This document shows, in pieces, positions 51,535 through 64,000 of a DNA stretch of 64,000 nucleotides. The notes under the pieces were generated by a model, which was not told where the DNA came from, searched no databases, and saw only the letters and a program-made list of their open reading frames with translations. Within the stretch, counting starts at the first letter, position 1. Each line of letters starts with the position of its first letter. The DNA comes from Cinclus cinclus (lineage: Eukaryota > Chordata > Aves > Passeriformes > Cinclidae). The stretch lies in NCBI RefSeq assembly GCF_963662255.1, contig NC_085059.1, positions 8,217,234 to 8,281,233 on the forward strand, written 5' to 3'. The position numbers and the translations under genes were made by a program.

Positions 51535-54500
51535 AAAGGAGGAAAAAGGTCAATAAACAGAATGAAAATCTCCTAATTTGATCCATTTGCTGACAACAAA
51601 CACAGATTGGGCAAAGTACCAGACAACTCTAAAAGAACTAGCAAGGTTAATGGAGCTGCTGCTATAACATATTGTAGATCTCGTAGTGTCAGTGGCGATA
51701 GTGGTAATGTTGTAAACACAGTTTGTTTTCCATCTGGTGCGTTGGTACATGCCCTTGATAAAAGGGTGCTGCATTATGCATTTCTGTTCTCTTAAATTTA
51801 TTTACTCCTAAAAATGTATAATGGTTTTAACAGCCATATACAAAGACAGAACTCCTGCTTTTTTAAAAAAGTGGTTATAAAAAATTTCCCTGATGAGGTT
51901 AAGGACAACATTAAATCAAAAATATTGTCATAATAAGTATGGGATTTCTTTCCCCCCTTCAAAAAAAAAAAACAAAAAACAACAGTTCAAACATTCCTCC
52001 AGTCAAATACCTTGAAAGTAGTTGATGTGGACACTGCATAGGACTGAAATGGAATATTATAATAATATTTTACATTTGAATTCATTGTGAGCACTTTACA
52101 AAGTGTATAATACACAATTTTGAAGCTATTAATGAAAACTCTAAAAGATCTATATTCCAAAGCAAATTAAAATGGAAATTCTTATCTTCATTGCAAATGA
52201 CTTTGGATCAAGCCTTGAGAGATCACTAATATGAAAATAGAATACCTTTCAGTAGCACTTCACACTAACAAGCAATAGTTGTGAATCTCCTATTCAACTT
52301 CCTCTTGTACTCTTAGGGATACACACTGCTGAGCACATACTTTTACTTGTCTTAATCAATGTTTTTAAATAATATTCTTGTTGAAGTCTTGCTATGAAAT
52401 ATAATCACTCTTTTCATCAAAATATTTACAAGAGCAAATGTGGAGCCTTGAAGGTTCCTGTTTGAATAGTGCAGAGTATCTATGGTTACAACGTATTATG
52501 GGTGGTGAGGACTAGGAACACACTGTGTGCAGGAGAGAGAAATGCAATCAGACAGAATATAAGGCAGCCCCAAGGAGGTAATATATTGTCGAGGGAAATA
52601 CTGTGTATTGCTGGAGGTATCTGATTAGAGGGAATAAATCAAAAGGAAGAGAAATCGCATATAAATGGTCCTGTGCTGGCATTAAACAGATTTCAAATAG
52701 AACTTGGGAGATGGTGAACTGGCCAAGGAGGGAAGCCTACCCAAGGGTGATGGGCTGCTTAGGAAGGCAGGGCACTGTGCTTTGCCATTGTCCGATGATC
52801 CAATTTGTGACCCTTGATGTCTGAAATGACATCCTGTGCCTTGGCCCCTGATGCCAGCACTGGATCGGGTGCTGTTGCAGAGGAAAGTCTGTCACTGAAG
52901 GAACAGCTCAGTATGTTACTCGTAGCTGCTGTGCATCTTGAAGTCACTAACAGCATTGAAGAACCAAAAAGGCTGAAATTTGCTGTACAAGTGTTTGGTT
53001 GAAGTCTACCCTCTACAGCAGCATTGAGTACACAATTTATTTAAACATCTGTTCAGACACCAAGCTCCAAGAATTAGTTTGGATCTTATTTTTCAGAGCA
53101 AACAATTAGATTAACAATGTGAAGATTAATGCCATTCAAGATAAACTAGGAACTGCAGCCTATGTTACCTCAAAGGCTGCAGTACAGAATCATAATGGAT
53201 GTAGTCTAAATGCAGAGATGTGAATTGAGTTTTAAGAGCTGATTTTTCACACTAGAAGAATCACGACATGAGTCCATCCACTTTTTACACACTGACATAA
53301 TGGAGACAAATAGTCTGTATTATTAAATATTCTCCTCTAAGAAAAAGATGATTGTTTGGGGGTTTTTTGTTTGTTTTTTTTTTCCTTTTCCAAAATAGAG
53401 ATTTGCTGACAACTTGCTTTTTTCAGAAAAATGGAACCTGGATTTCCCCCATCCATTCCAAGCATTTTGTTATGTAGTAGTAAAAATACTAAATTTTCCA
53501 ATTTAGCATTTTACATTTCATTTCTCTAAAGTCCCCTTAGGGAAACAGAACTGAAAGAAAAACAAGTTTCAGAAAGTGCACATCAGTCCTACTAGCCTAC
53601 TTTTCCCAGCAGAGTAGGTGAAAAATACAAGTTTGAAATGATATATATATATAATAAGTGAGCACAGTCGGAAAGAAAGGGAGAGTTAAAAAAGAAAGAA
53701 CTGACTTTAAACTCTCAAATACCCATAATCAATTGTCAAGAAAGTGAAAATAGATTGAATTAAACTGGAGATTAAACATGTTTGTATTCTCTCAGACTTT
53801 CTGAGATTGCACTAATAGAACAAGGAAAAAGATTTTAAAAATTTAGTTCCATTTGACTATACTTCTTGTGTTTTGTTCAGGTTTGGAGGAGAAAACTTCA
53901 AATATGGCCAGTTTTGCAGTTCACTAGATTTCTTGCCAGACACAAAGTTTTGAAAAAGCTTGTGAGAGAAGAATCCTTTTGAAAGAAACCATGTCCTTAA
54001 CAGGACAATATGAATCTCGAGTCCAAACTCTAAAGTAACATTTGCATTTTTAAGGAATATGCTATATAGGCTTATTTAGCTGACAGACTGAGTTTGCCAG
54101 TATTTGTTCCTCAGTTTATTAAAAAAAAAATTTAAAATACTCCATTTTGACTGTTAGATCTAACATAAAAAGTGATTTTCTACTGAGAGCCTAGAATAGG
54201 AAGACAATTTATCAACAATATGCTACTCAGTGTTGCTGAAAACAAACACCCTCATGCCCCCTTTCTATAAAAATTATTTAGATTATAGAAAATCATATGG
54301 ATGCAAATATAGTGTCCAAATGATAGCATAGTTTCAGCAAAACTATTTCCAAGGAAATCACGCTATTAATCCCAGAGAGCTATCAGATGTACAGAAGATA
54401 TGGTTGGGTTATACAGACACCAAATTTTGGGGCTGTTGTTATGCAGTGGTTACACTACAAATGCCAGAAGTCACCAGTGATGATTAGGAGGATATGGCAC

Positions 54501-57500
54501 TGGAGCTATTTAAGCAACTATGACAAATACACTCATTGGAATAGGTTACTGTTCACACACACAATATGCATTAGCTTTTGACCTGATGAGCATGTAGTTT
54601 CAAACAGTTAAGACAGAAAGCATAAAGGAGAAGATGTATTATTAACACACAGCAAAATGACACTTACTCAGTTACAGGACCCTGACAAGCACAGGAGACA
54701 AACCCGTGTTACCTGAATTCATTAGTCCTTTTACTTACTGTGTTTCTCTAAACATATGATTACACTAAATTACTCTGCTTTTCTCTAACTCCCTGTCATG
54801 ATGAGCTATCGTGCCCTTGTCATGCATGATGTGGTTGGCTAGGATACAATCATATTTCCTTAAAGCAAGTTTTCCTTTCTGTCCTCCATTCCCCACTCTG
54901 GCTTTTACACAGAAAAACTAACTTCTAGCAGTTTGTGCGAATACAGCGAGTGGGAAAAAAATCCTGATATGACAGAATTATTTTTTTTTAAGTTGAGAAT
55001 GAGTAGTAAGTTGTTTCAGTTACAATTGTCAAATATTCCTGTGCATTTAAAGCCTCTAAATCTGAATTTTATAAGCTTAACCATTAGTTGGAAACTCAAA
55101 ATTACTTTTCTATGCATTTATTACTGTGATGCAGGACACTATACAATGTAACAATTCCACCCACATTCATCACAAAGGTTACCTGGGATGTGGGTTGCAC
55201 ATTTCATTTCAATTTAGGTTTAATTTCAATTTAGGTTTAATTTTATACCTTGTTCAGGTTACTCTAATACATAGTTTAAGCTGAAATATTCTTTTCTTAC
55301 CATATGCAATTTTCTCACCATCTTTTTATCAAAACTTGATTGATCTGAACCTGTGGATCTTGTATTTAAAAATTATTTGTGACAGAACTCCCCAGGAGTT
55401 TGGTTGATCTTAGCAAATATTCATTAAAATAAATAAATTGAAGATTAGCAATACATTATTAGCAATGTATAGATTAGCAATGCATTTCGCCATTGACTAT
55501 ATTGAAAACAACCACAACATAATAAGAGCTGTTTACAAAACAAGATTTATATTTAAAAGTTATTTTATTTCTTTTTTCTTCCTTTAATTTCAATTGAAGT
55601 CTTTGACGACTCCTTTAGATTACAGTAACTTATAAGGCAGGTAATTGCTAGAGACTTTAATAATTCCCAGAATGTTTCTTTTTTAGGTTTCTACTTTTCA
55701 TGAAATGAAGTGATGCAAAGTATTTTGTAGTATACATGTATATACATTTCTTTTTTCCATGTTAATATTTGATTCACAGATTAACAGAAGAGTTATTTAA
55801 TGAAAAAGCTATTTTAAATAAGAACTGTCACAGAACTGTTTGACTCATATTTAACTTTATTTATTCCTTACATAGATAATGTCAGGGCTTGATTTTCCAG
55901 CAGTCCTAATAATCTTAAAGATAACTCTGAAATTTACTTACTATCTTTCCTGTGATGACCTTGAATAACATAAATGGTTCTGATATTTTCTGTGATTCAA
56001 AGATTACAAACCTTTCCCTGCTAGGCATCAATGTGAAGTTTGTAATCACTGCCTTGTGTATTTACTTTTAGGTACACAGTTCCTGAAGCTTTGTGCTGCT
56101 CATGGATTTCTTCAGACAAAGCATTTTTAGCAACATCACAAAGACAGTAGTAAATCTCCTTTTATGCAAATGTATTAAAATATAAGTATCAGACATACAA
56201 ATGCATTTAAACATAAAGATTAGACATACAAATGCCCAAAGTGCAAGTAAAATTCAAAGTGCTAATAAAGTACCTGAACTGTACCTTTTTACTTCTGCTT
56301 ACAAACAGTAAATGTGAGGATTCCTAGAAACCTCAAGCCACCTTTATGACACTGACTTACTTTAGGAAATGACTGATTGGGTGAAATTGCACCTAATGAT
56401 ATCTGCAGCACTTAGTGCCACTCACCACAGGGAGATCACATGTAACTGTATGTACAGCTGGTTAAAGGTAAAACTAAAATTTTATCTTATAGGAAGCTGA
56501 ATCATAGAAGCTTGTGAACTAACATTTATACCATAATTTTAGATTTATTTCAAGTCAAGGATAAGTTCTCAGGATTTTGATTCCTTGAGCATTTTCAGAA
56601 GCAGCTCTCCCACAGGCTCAAAAAAGTATCCAAAATGTACCCAAAGAAATAAAGTACCTAAAGCTGCTGGTCCTGTGCTGCTTCCCCTTGCACTGACAAT
56701 TCCAAGTGCAAAACTGCACAGCAACTTCACACTCAAACCTGCTCCTTCAGCAAAAATATTCTTAGGACAGGGTTGTCTTGGGAAGAGGTCAGGAAGCCAT
56801 TTGAGGGTTTTAGTGGTGTTTTGTTTTCTTCCTCTGACTGGGTTACTGCACCCTTGCGATAGCCAGTGTAAGTAGGAAGGAGGAATATGGGGTCAGAGGT
56901 GAGGAAATCAAAGCTGCCACTCTGACTGCAGCACAGACTCTGAATGGTCTATGCTGATCTTGAAACTGCACCTTAAACCATCCTGGATAAGATATTCATG
57001 CATTCCCTTCCATAGCCATTTGCGTAGCTTTTCCTTTTAATTTATTTCTGGATATGATAGATCATGCTTTCAAGTGCTACCACTGCCATATTAAATTTTA
57101 GAATGATTAGAAAAAGAAATTAAAAAAGGAACAAAAATATGAACTTCAAAAGGTTAGGCATAGAATAATAAACATAGGAAATGACAGTCCCACACACCTT
57201 GGAGTTTCAAACAAGCTGTTTCCCAAAGGTAAAGGCAGGTCATCGTGTTCTGACCTCAGTGGTTATTCATCTGTTTCCTCACACTCCAGAAGTTTATGTT
57301 CTAACCATCAGAGTGTAAAGTGTCCCATTAATTTACTTTTTTCTTATTAGCAAATATTACATATTTTGTACAAACAGCAATCTATCAAACACTAGGGTGC
57401 ACCCATCTCACCTTGTAACACTAAGGGTCAAAAGCTGCTTCTAGATGATTGGAGAATAACTTTTTAAGGCTTATTCTGCCTACCTGAAAGTCGGCATTTA

Positions 57501-60500
57501 AAGCTAAATCTGTCGTAACTCAACATTCCCAGAATATTCTGTAACAGAACTGCTTCTTCCATCTGTTGTGGGAATTCAGAGGGGCTGCATCTGCTCTACT
57601 TTGTCCAAAGCACTTCATTTGGAACAGAAATGAGCAGTACTCCTCCAACCTGTGTGCTGACTTCAGAGCAATTAGACAGCATCTAAAGGGAGGTGCAAGA
57701 GGTAGGGATTTGCCCAGGAGCCTGGATGTCCTCTCAAGTCCTGTTACTGCAAAATACTCTCAATGGATGACATTTACAAAGAAGAAGCTACTGGATCTCT
57801 TGGCTGGCAAGGATGTCTTTTGCACCAGAAGAACATTCATAGTCTCATCCAACAAATTTAAACTGAAAATGTCCTCAAATTCCTTTTTTTTTTTTCTTTT
57901 AATCAAGTTTAAAGTTTACCCAAAAGATCAATAGTGCTACATTTTATACTTGTTGAATCCCCTTCTAAATCTCTGTGTCAGACTGTTATTACTGAGTATA
58001 AGTGCCTCCTTCTGCAAAGGCTGAACCTGATAGTCCATTTAGCATCTAAACCCAATGTCCACACAGAAAAAAATTCCCAAACAAAATACAGCAAGAATCC
58101 TCCTGTCTGTATGGGCACTGAGTGCATCCCACAGGCTTTATGCTAAGCAGTTGAAATAACTTCTGTGGAACTGTTTAGACCATCAAACTGAGGAAGTGTA
58201 ACCATTCCAAACGTGTTTTCCTTCTGTACTTTGGATTGAAAATTGTCTTACTACTTACCAGTGTCTTCATCTGTTCTTTTCTAAGACTGGTGACTATTCA
58301 CTCATTCAGTAATCCTAAAAAGAGAAAGCAGGAATGTTCATTTTAGGTGCCACCATCAGGTTTAAGCTGATGGATCCCAAATTAGGCATTTTTTACAAGC
58401 ATTTAAATATGACATAGTAAAAAAAAAAAAATAGAAGTTGAACAATATTTGACAACTTGATAAAAGTTTTCCCATAATCAAAATAATTGCAATAGATCTA
58501 AACATGTCTATGTAAGACATCTTTTTCTCCCATCCTCTTTATTGGCTCTTCAGTCCCTAAGCATGGAAGCATGGATTGACCTGGATGCCTTTTCCTATGG
58601 TGCCAAGGCAGGTATGCTTCACAAATTACAAACATTTACAGCTTTTTATTTCTAAGACTCCCAACAATGGAAATAAGAGTTCCAGGAATTCAAAAATCAA
58701 AGGCTCATGACTGCACAGAGTCAGTCCTGGTTTTTTCTGGTGTTTTCTTCACCAACCTAGAAGATGCAACTCTTGCCTATATCAAAGAGTCTTTGACAGT
58801 TACAGCAAAAAAAAATAAGATTAAATAATAATTTAAAAAAACCTCCCAATACATCCTATGATGAAAAAAAGTATTTACACAGCTTTGTAGAACACTCCAA
58901 AACACTTAGTTTGTGCCAAAATCTTAAATATACAAATATATTGTCTCGTATATTTATTTTGCAAGTCATTAATTTTTTGAAATATTTTCCTTCATCATAA
59001 CATTTCGTTGTAGATTTAGAGCCTAATATCATTAACAGAAGCATCATAAAGAGCTTAATCTAGCTTGCATTTAGCCTGTGCTGAGAGCTGTGTCTTGTAG
59101 CTATCATGAGAGCCCAGTGATCACCATAAATGGAAAGCTCAGGAACTTCTTTCAGCTTAACAAGGAGGTTGACAAAGCTACTTTTACTTCCTACAAAAAA
59201 GTAAAGTAGCAATAACAAAGACCAGCACTTAAAGAGTAACATGAATTTGTATACAATATAGTGTTCAGAGGCAATTAAGAGTTTCATTTACAGCAGCTTG
59301 TTACCAAAGTAGTGCCAGCAGTGTTTATTAATTAAAGGTGTTTTTTCATCCTTAGCTCCTTTGTGAAGAAAGTGAGAATTAGTCTACTGTTTCTGGGGAA
59401 TTACAGTTTTCTGAACATTTTAAAAATGAGGGTGACTAGTTCTGCCACCTATTTGCCCTGCAAACATTCTGCCTCTTATACATGCCAGGAATTATGGGAG
59501 CTCTGATTCAGACTGCCTATACATTATTGTAAATATTGCTGTACAGAATCGAAATGATTTTGTACATCAACTAAAATCTGTGCTGGTGTTCTTTTATAAA
59601 AGCTCTGCTCTTGGCTTTCAGAAGAACATGTTGTTTCATTCCCCTAAAGAAGCTCAGAACATCAAGGAAAATAACATCAAGTGATAGTGGGTTCAAACGT
59701 ATTTCTAATCTTTACAACCCTTCAGTAGTTACATTTAAAAAGTGAGGCATAATTTATTTCTGATGAAACAGAGTTGCTCAGCTTTCTGCTAATAGGATCC
59801 TCAGGGCAAAAGGGGCTGGGAAAACACTGATAAAAGTAGAGAGCTTCATTTTACTGGTTTTTTTTTTTTCCTAGTCTGGAAACAATAAATTAATAATAGT
59901 GTTTACTCTGATTATCGTTGATTTAGGATAAATTGTTCTCATTTAGCAAATGGGGAAATGAAATTCAGTGCCCAAGGGACTGAGAATGTAAATCTATGCC
60001 AAAGGCTACAATTGAAGACACATTTACAGATCCATTCTGAGTTCTTGGATTAATTCCAATAATTGCTGATAATAAGGAGGCTGATATTCTAGTACTGTTT
60101 ACTGGTTTAATGATGCAAGTTGCCAGTCCTTTCTCCTCCTCTCTCTTTTCTTCCCCTTCTGCTCTCCTCATGTCTCTCATAAAACTTATTTTTTTTAAAA
60201 AAATTAATCTTTGAAGGGCCACTGGCTTTCAGGGGTTTTCTTTTGGAAAAGCCAATATAATTTTTTCTTAGAGGTACATGCCCTATGTTTTAATACTTCT
60301 AATTCATCCAAAATTATTCTTCAGCCAGCCAGTACTTATTAAATGCAGGAAATGAGCAGGAAAATGCTGGAACTTTGAAATGGCATATTTTATTACTAAA
60401 ATATAAGTACTTCTCAGGAAAAGCATAATGAAAACAATAGAAACACCACTGTTCAGCCAAAAAGACAGATGGACAAAGTACTATTAAAGGTGCTTTCATT

Positions 60501-60538
60501 TCCTTAAAGTGCTGTGGTATCATCATACTTCCCATACT
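51535..60538. other. Long non-coding stretch
   Basis: About 9 kb, mostly unique AT-rich DNA. Noted inside are a plus-strand open frame from ATG 52817 to 53002 with natural-looking codon use, a 17-base tandem pair near 55206-55240, and three degenerate 14-base units ('gattagcaat..') at 55443-55483. There is also a minus-strand segment 59060-59190 with a strong acceptor and 43 open codons to a stop. The 122-codon frame at 57566-57934 has no domain. No gene or transposon is named. Confidence 0.45.
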
Positions 60539-60621
60539 TGAAAACAAGGAAAGAGGGTACATAACCTGAAAACAAGGAAAGAGGGTACATAACTTGAAAA
60601 CAAGGAAAGAGGGTACATAAC
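60539..60621. repeat. 28-bp tandem repeat, three copies
   Basis: The unit 'tgaaaacaaggaaagagggtacataac' plus one variable base (C or T) begins at 60539, 60567 and 60595. The copies are otherwise identical, so the expansion is recent. They give an in-frame-looking repeat only by chance (28 is not a multiple of three). Confidence 0.95.
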
Positions 60622-61600
60622 ACAGTACTGAAGCTGATGACAGACAGCAAAAGCTTCAGGCTAGTGTTACATTTCCTCCTATAGAAAGTATAACTGTTTA
60701 TTACCACTCATTAAAATTTAATTTTATAGAGCATCTTTAAAAGGTCATTTTTAAAATGGGAGTACTATAGTTGATATTACTGACTAGTTAGGACTTTGAG
60801 AACATAAATCCTCAGTCTTGTTGCTTTCAATTATTAAAGATAAGACATAAATCAGATTAATTGATCTATTTTTAATAAAAAGTAGTTTCTTGTTTTTCTA
60901 TGTATCGAGCCCAGTAATTTGCTTTGAGTTCTCCTGATAAATACCTTTGTCTTGAAAATGACATTGTATTACGACACCGATGTATTCATTTCCTCATATT
61001 GCATTTACCGTACTCTACAATGGCACGTCCCGTAATGTTTTATTCACTTACCATAGGTACTGCATTTAGCATGTACACACCATGCATGGAAGCAACAACA
61101 TCTGCAAATATCAAACCAAAGACTAGCTTAGAAAACAAAAACTGTTCACCTAGAGTAGCACCCAGAGTGTTCAGTATCCCAAAGCATATGCATTATTTTC
61201 ATCTTAATATTCAGTGCAATTTGATGCTGCATAGAAATCCATTCTGACAAATCTTGGTGCCAAAATGGGCTTAGCACAAATGTGCAGGCTACCACTGTTT
61301 CCTTCACAGGCTGTCGATGTAACTTAGAGATATAGCTGAGCCATTTCTTCCAAGGAAAACTGAATTAAAAGTGCATAGATGATCAATTTTAACCCTTAAA
61401 ACCAGGAGTTCAAACCTGAAACTCAATTTCTGTACTGCTAGTTTAGAGACACATTTGTGACCTGCTCTGACAGCTTCTCCTCATTGGCACAAAGACTGTG
61501 CTGACTTTGAATGTTATAAATGGCTTTTGGTGTCCTTGATTAGGGGTTTCAAATGATCAAATAATAGCACAGGGGTGAGCTTGACGTACTTTTTCAACGG
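60622..61600. other. Non-coding stretch
   Basis: Unique AT-rich DNA; the open frame at 60924-61247 has no domain. Confidence 0.5.
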
Positions 61601-62677
61601 TGTAGTGGTTTGGGTTTGCTAATGTGAGATTTCTTGGCCTATGCACTGATTTATGTGTTGGGTCTAGTTCTGGCTAAATTGCTAGTGTAGTCACTAGCAT
61701 TATTTACACATTTCTTGTTCTGAGATAGGATTAGGAGAAAAAGCAAAGTAGGCTTAAACTTTAAAGGGTATAAAGAAAAACTTTATTAACAGAAACTAAA
61801 AGAAAAACAAGAATCAAAATAATACTTTCAAAAACACTTCTCCCTTCTACACCCTCTTTTCTCTCACATTGGTAACATACAGAAACAAATTAGTCAGTTT
61901 ACTATTTATAAATTGTCTTTTTTAGCTTACTTAGAGAGCGAAGTCTCTTTCCTTATGTTACGGAGGCTTTTCTATAAGAAAATAGTTCTTTTGTGGCTTT
62001 AATGTTACAGTGAATTAGCCGCCTGGGAGAACGGCAATTTGATCATTGTGTAAAAGTCCCGCCCCTTGAATTCAGCTTTCCTCACAACTGTTTTTGAGGG
62101 CTCACTCTTTAGCTAACGGGGTACACTTTTAAGGATGAGCTGTTCAGAATCAAAGGCTCTTGTCAATCTATTTCTGAGATCATCTTCAGATCTATCTGGG
62201 AACAAAGGTCTTCTTCTTCCCTGGGAGCAAAGGGTCTTCATCACTCTTCTCTCTCTCTGTTCAAATTTCTCATGGGATCACAGCTACTTCAACATCTGCT
62301 TGTTCAGCATGAATGACTTTGCTCTTATCTACAATGTGAATGCTCCACCCCCCCATGCTTCTTCTATGACTTAGAGGGATATTCAATATACCATAGTCTA
62401 TCACCATAGCCTACAAGAGAATTTTAGCTTAAGGAATCTCTTCATCTTCCTATCCCATCTGGGATAGGAACTCTTCCTTTTTGTCTGACCTTGATGTCTC
62501 CATATTGTTTCTCTGTGTGTCTATCACTCTGCCCCTTTCTTTCACTCAAGAGAGGATGGAAGGTCTGTAGGTCTCATCTGTGTATTTAAGAGTTAAGATC
62601 TTGCTTGGAGTTGGAGATCTGTAGAACCTAACCTATGCCTCCTATTTGTTGTCCCCTCAGTTGTACACACTGCCACA
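61601..62677 (-). mobile_element. Long ERV-type LTR, minus strand
   Basis: The left edge TGTAGTGGTTTGGG is the reverse complement of an LTR end CCCAAACCACTACA, which I recall from songbird ERV LTRs. In minus direction there is a GC box (GGGGCGGG, 62065-62058), then a TATA-like TTTATAAATA (61912-61903). A CCAAT follows near 61873, and AATAAA lies at 61787-61782. The right edge is less sure: TGTGGCAGTG (minus) at 62677 is a reasonable start. About 1.08 kb is long for an LTR but within range. No target duplication is visible and no internal ERV follows. Confidence 0.5.
62447..62470. repeat. Perfect inverted repeat inside the LTR
   Basis: TTCCTATCCCA, a 2-base spacer TC, then TGGGATAGGAA: perfect 11-bp arms. 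It lies in the presumed U3 of the LTR and could be a protein-binding palindrome. Confidence 0.85.
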
Positions 62678-64000
62678 GGGATGTTCTTTTAAATATTTAA
62701 AAATCAGTTTCTTAAAATGTCTGGATGAATTTGCAAATATACAAATAAAAGTTTACTCTTTAGAGTCTTACTGCTACTAGATCCCATCAGGTAGACTGAA
62801 GACTGCCTTCTAAAACTGAATAAATGGCTTAAGTGACTTCATCTCTTTCTTAGCCTCACCATAATTTACATTTCACAAGGAAATGGTAACATTACAAAGA
62901 TTAAAAGAAAAATAAATAAAACTGCAAAGAGACAAGTGCTACTATCAAGTGAAGAACTCTTTCTAGGACATTTAAGTCAGCTTAAATATCAGTCAGATAT
63001 TTTATTTACAAGCAAATAAATAATATATCAACACCACACATGGAAACTAAAGAACGTAAGGATTGCAGGATATAGATTTCATCTTCTCTGTACTATTACG
63101 AATATATTTACAGCACACTGTCTAAACACATCTCAAAGCAGAGAGATCTGTAACAGATGTGTGTTGCCAACTACTAGTCTTAGAAAGACCTCCTTACTCT
63201 CACCTCCATCCATCCTTAATTTTCAAGCTTTCCCAAAGTTTTAGACACACACTTCTGCATCACTCATTGTCGAGCTTTAGGCAGAACCTCTGAGTTTGAT
63301 GTCTTGTAGAGGTCCAAATCCATCAGACATTAAGGATTCATCTATCCAAGACCTCTTGGACTATCAATCCCATAGTTCCCTCCCACATGGGCTCAGTCAG
63401 AGCCCACACAGAGTTTTAACAGTCAACTCTTTTTTAATGCACAACCAGAGAAAATTAGAGCCTAGTTAGAAACTGGCACACAGACACAGGGCATGGGTTG
63501 CCTGGACTAAATGGTTTGTTTAGACTGACCACATTCAAACTCCAGATGTCAAACTGTGCTCAGAGAATGAAGTTTACCTATTTATCTATTTACCAATAGA
63601 TGATAGTGAACACCTTCAATCCTTAAACAGAAAGACTTTCCAGACTACTATACATAATGCAAGATTTAGTAAGATGTGTGATTTCACTTCTGCTCCTTGG
63701 ACTGCATCTATATTTGACACTGAAATTACAATGGACTTGTTCTGAAGGGAATGCTTGAATCAGGCATATCAAATCTCACCACCTGCTACTATTAAATAGC
63801 ATTTGTACGTTGCCCACTGTGATATCACCTTGTAAGTGAAGTTCAAAACCTATGAGAAAATATGCTCTAATAAGAATCCATTTCAACAGAAACACCAGGT
63901 TATATGGGAAAAAAAAAAAAGGGATTTGTTTCTTAATACCGTTTCAAGTAACTTTGGCTAAACTGTAGGGAAACATCCATGTGGTGGCTAACAGCTGGCC
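62678..64000. other. Non-coding stretch
   Basis: Unique AT-rich DNA with an A tract at 63909-63920; no gene or transposon recognised. Confidence 0.5.

Overview
The window is ordinary vertebrate nuclear DNA, most likely from a songbird. It is AT-rich and gene-poor, with frequent homopolymers and TA/CA microsatellites. It carries two pieces of the CR1 LINE 3' end (5777-6146 and 30627-30690), the LINE that dominates bird genomes. It also carries several LTRs whose terminal sequences resemble passerine ERV LTRs I know. There are no bacterial operons, rRNAs, tRNAs or CRISPR arrays, and no host protein-coding gene that I can name. It looks like intergenic DNA or the inside of very long introns. The passerine assignment is inference from repeat types recalled from memory, not a database result.

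Layout: 1-31400 is mostly unique non-coding sequence with two CR1 fragments, simple repeats and a few weak exon-like segments. A solo LTR on the minus strand lies at about 31402-32023. Its U3 holds seven copies of a 42-bp unit, each carrying a CCAAT-type box, followed by a TATA box and a poly(A) signal. A 142-codon minus-strand ORF of unknown nature lies at 34697-35125. A solo ERVL-like LTR (minus) lies at 40021-40547.

The main feature is a decayed class II (betaretrovirus-like) endogenous retrovirus at 45564-51238, plus strand. Its order is LTR stub, capsid C-terminal part, nucleocapsid zinc knuckles, dUTPase, protease, reverse transcriptase, RNase H, integrase, polypurine tract and full 3' LTR. 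The 5' LTR is cut down to about its first 21 bases, no env is recognisable, and frameshifts and stops break most domains. A second LTR (about 46719-47402, minus) sits inside it, between dUTPase and protease. Just beyond the 3' LTR, a coding-looking minus-strand ORF runs from the flank into the LTR.

From 51.5 kb to the end the sequence is again mostly unique and non-coding. It has a 28-bp triple tandem repeat (60539-60621) and a long ERV-type LTR on the minus strand (about 61601-62677). Nothing here forms a working multi-gene system. The interest lies in how the retroviral remnants were built, nested and cut, and in the promoter-like enhancer array of the 31.4 kb LTR.
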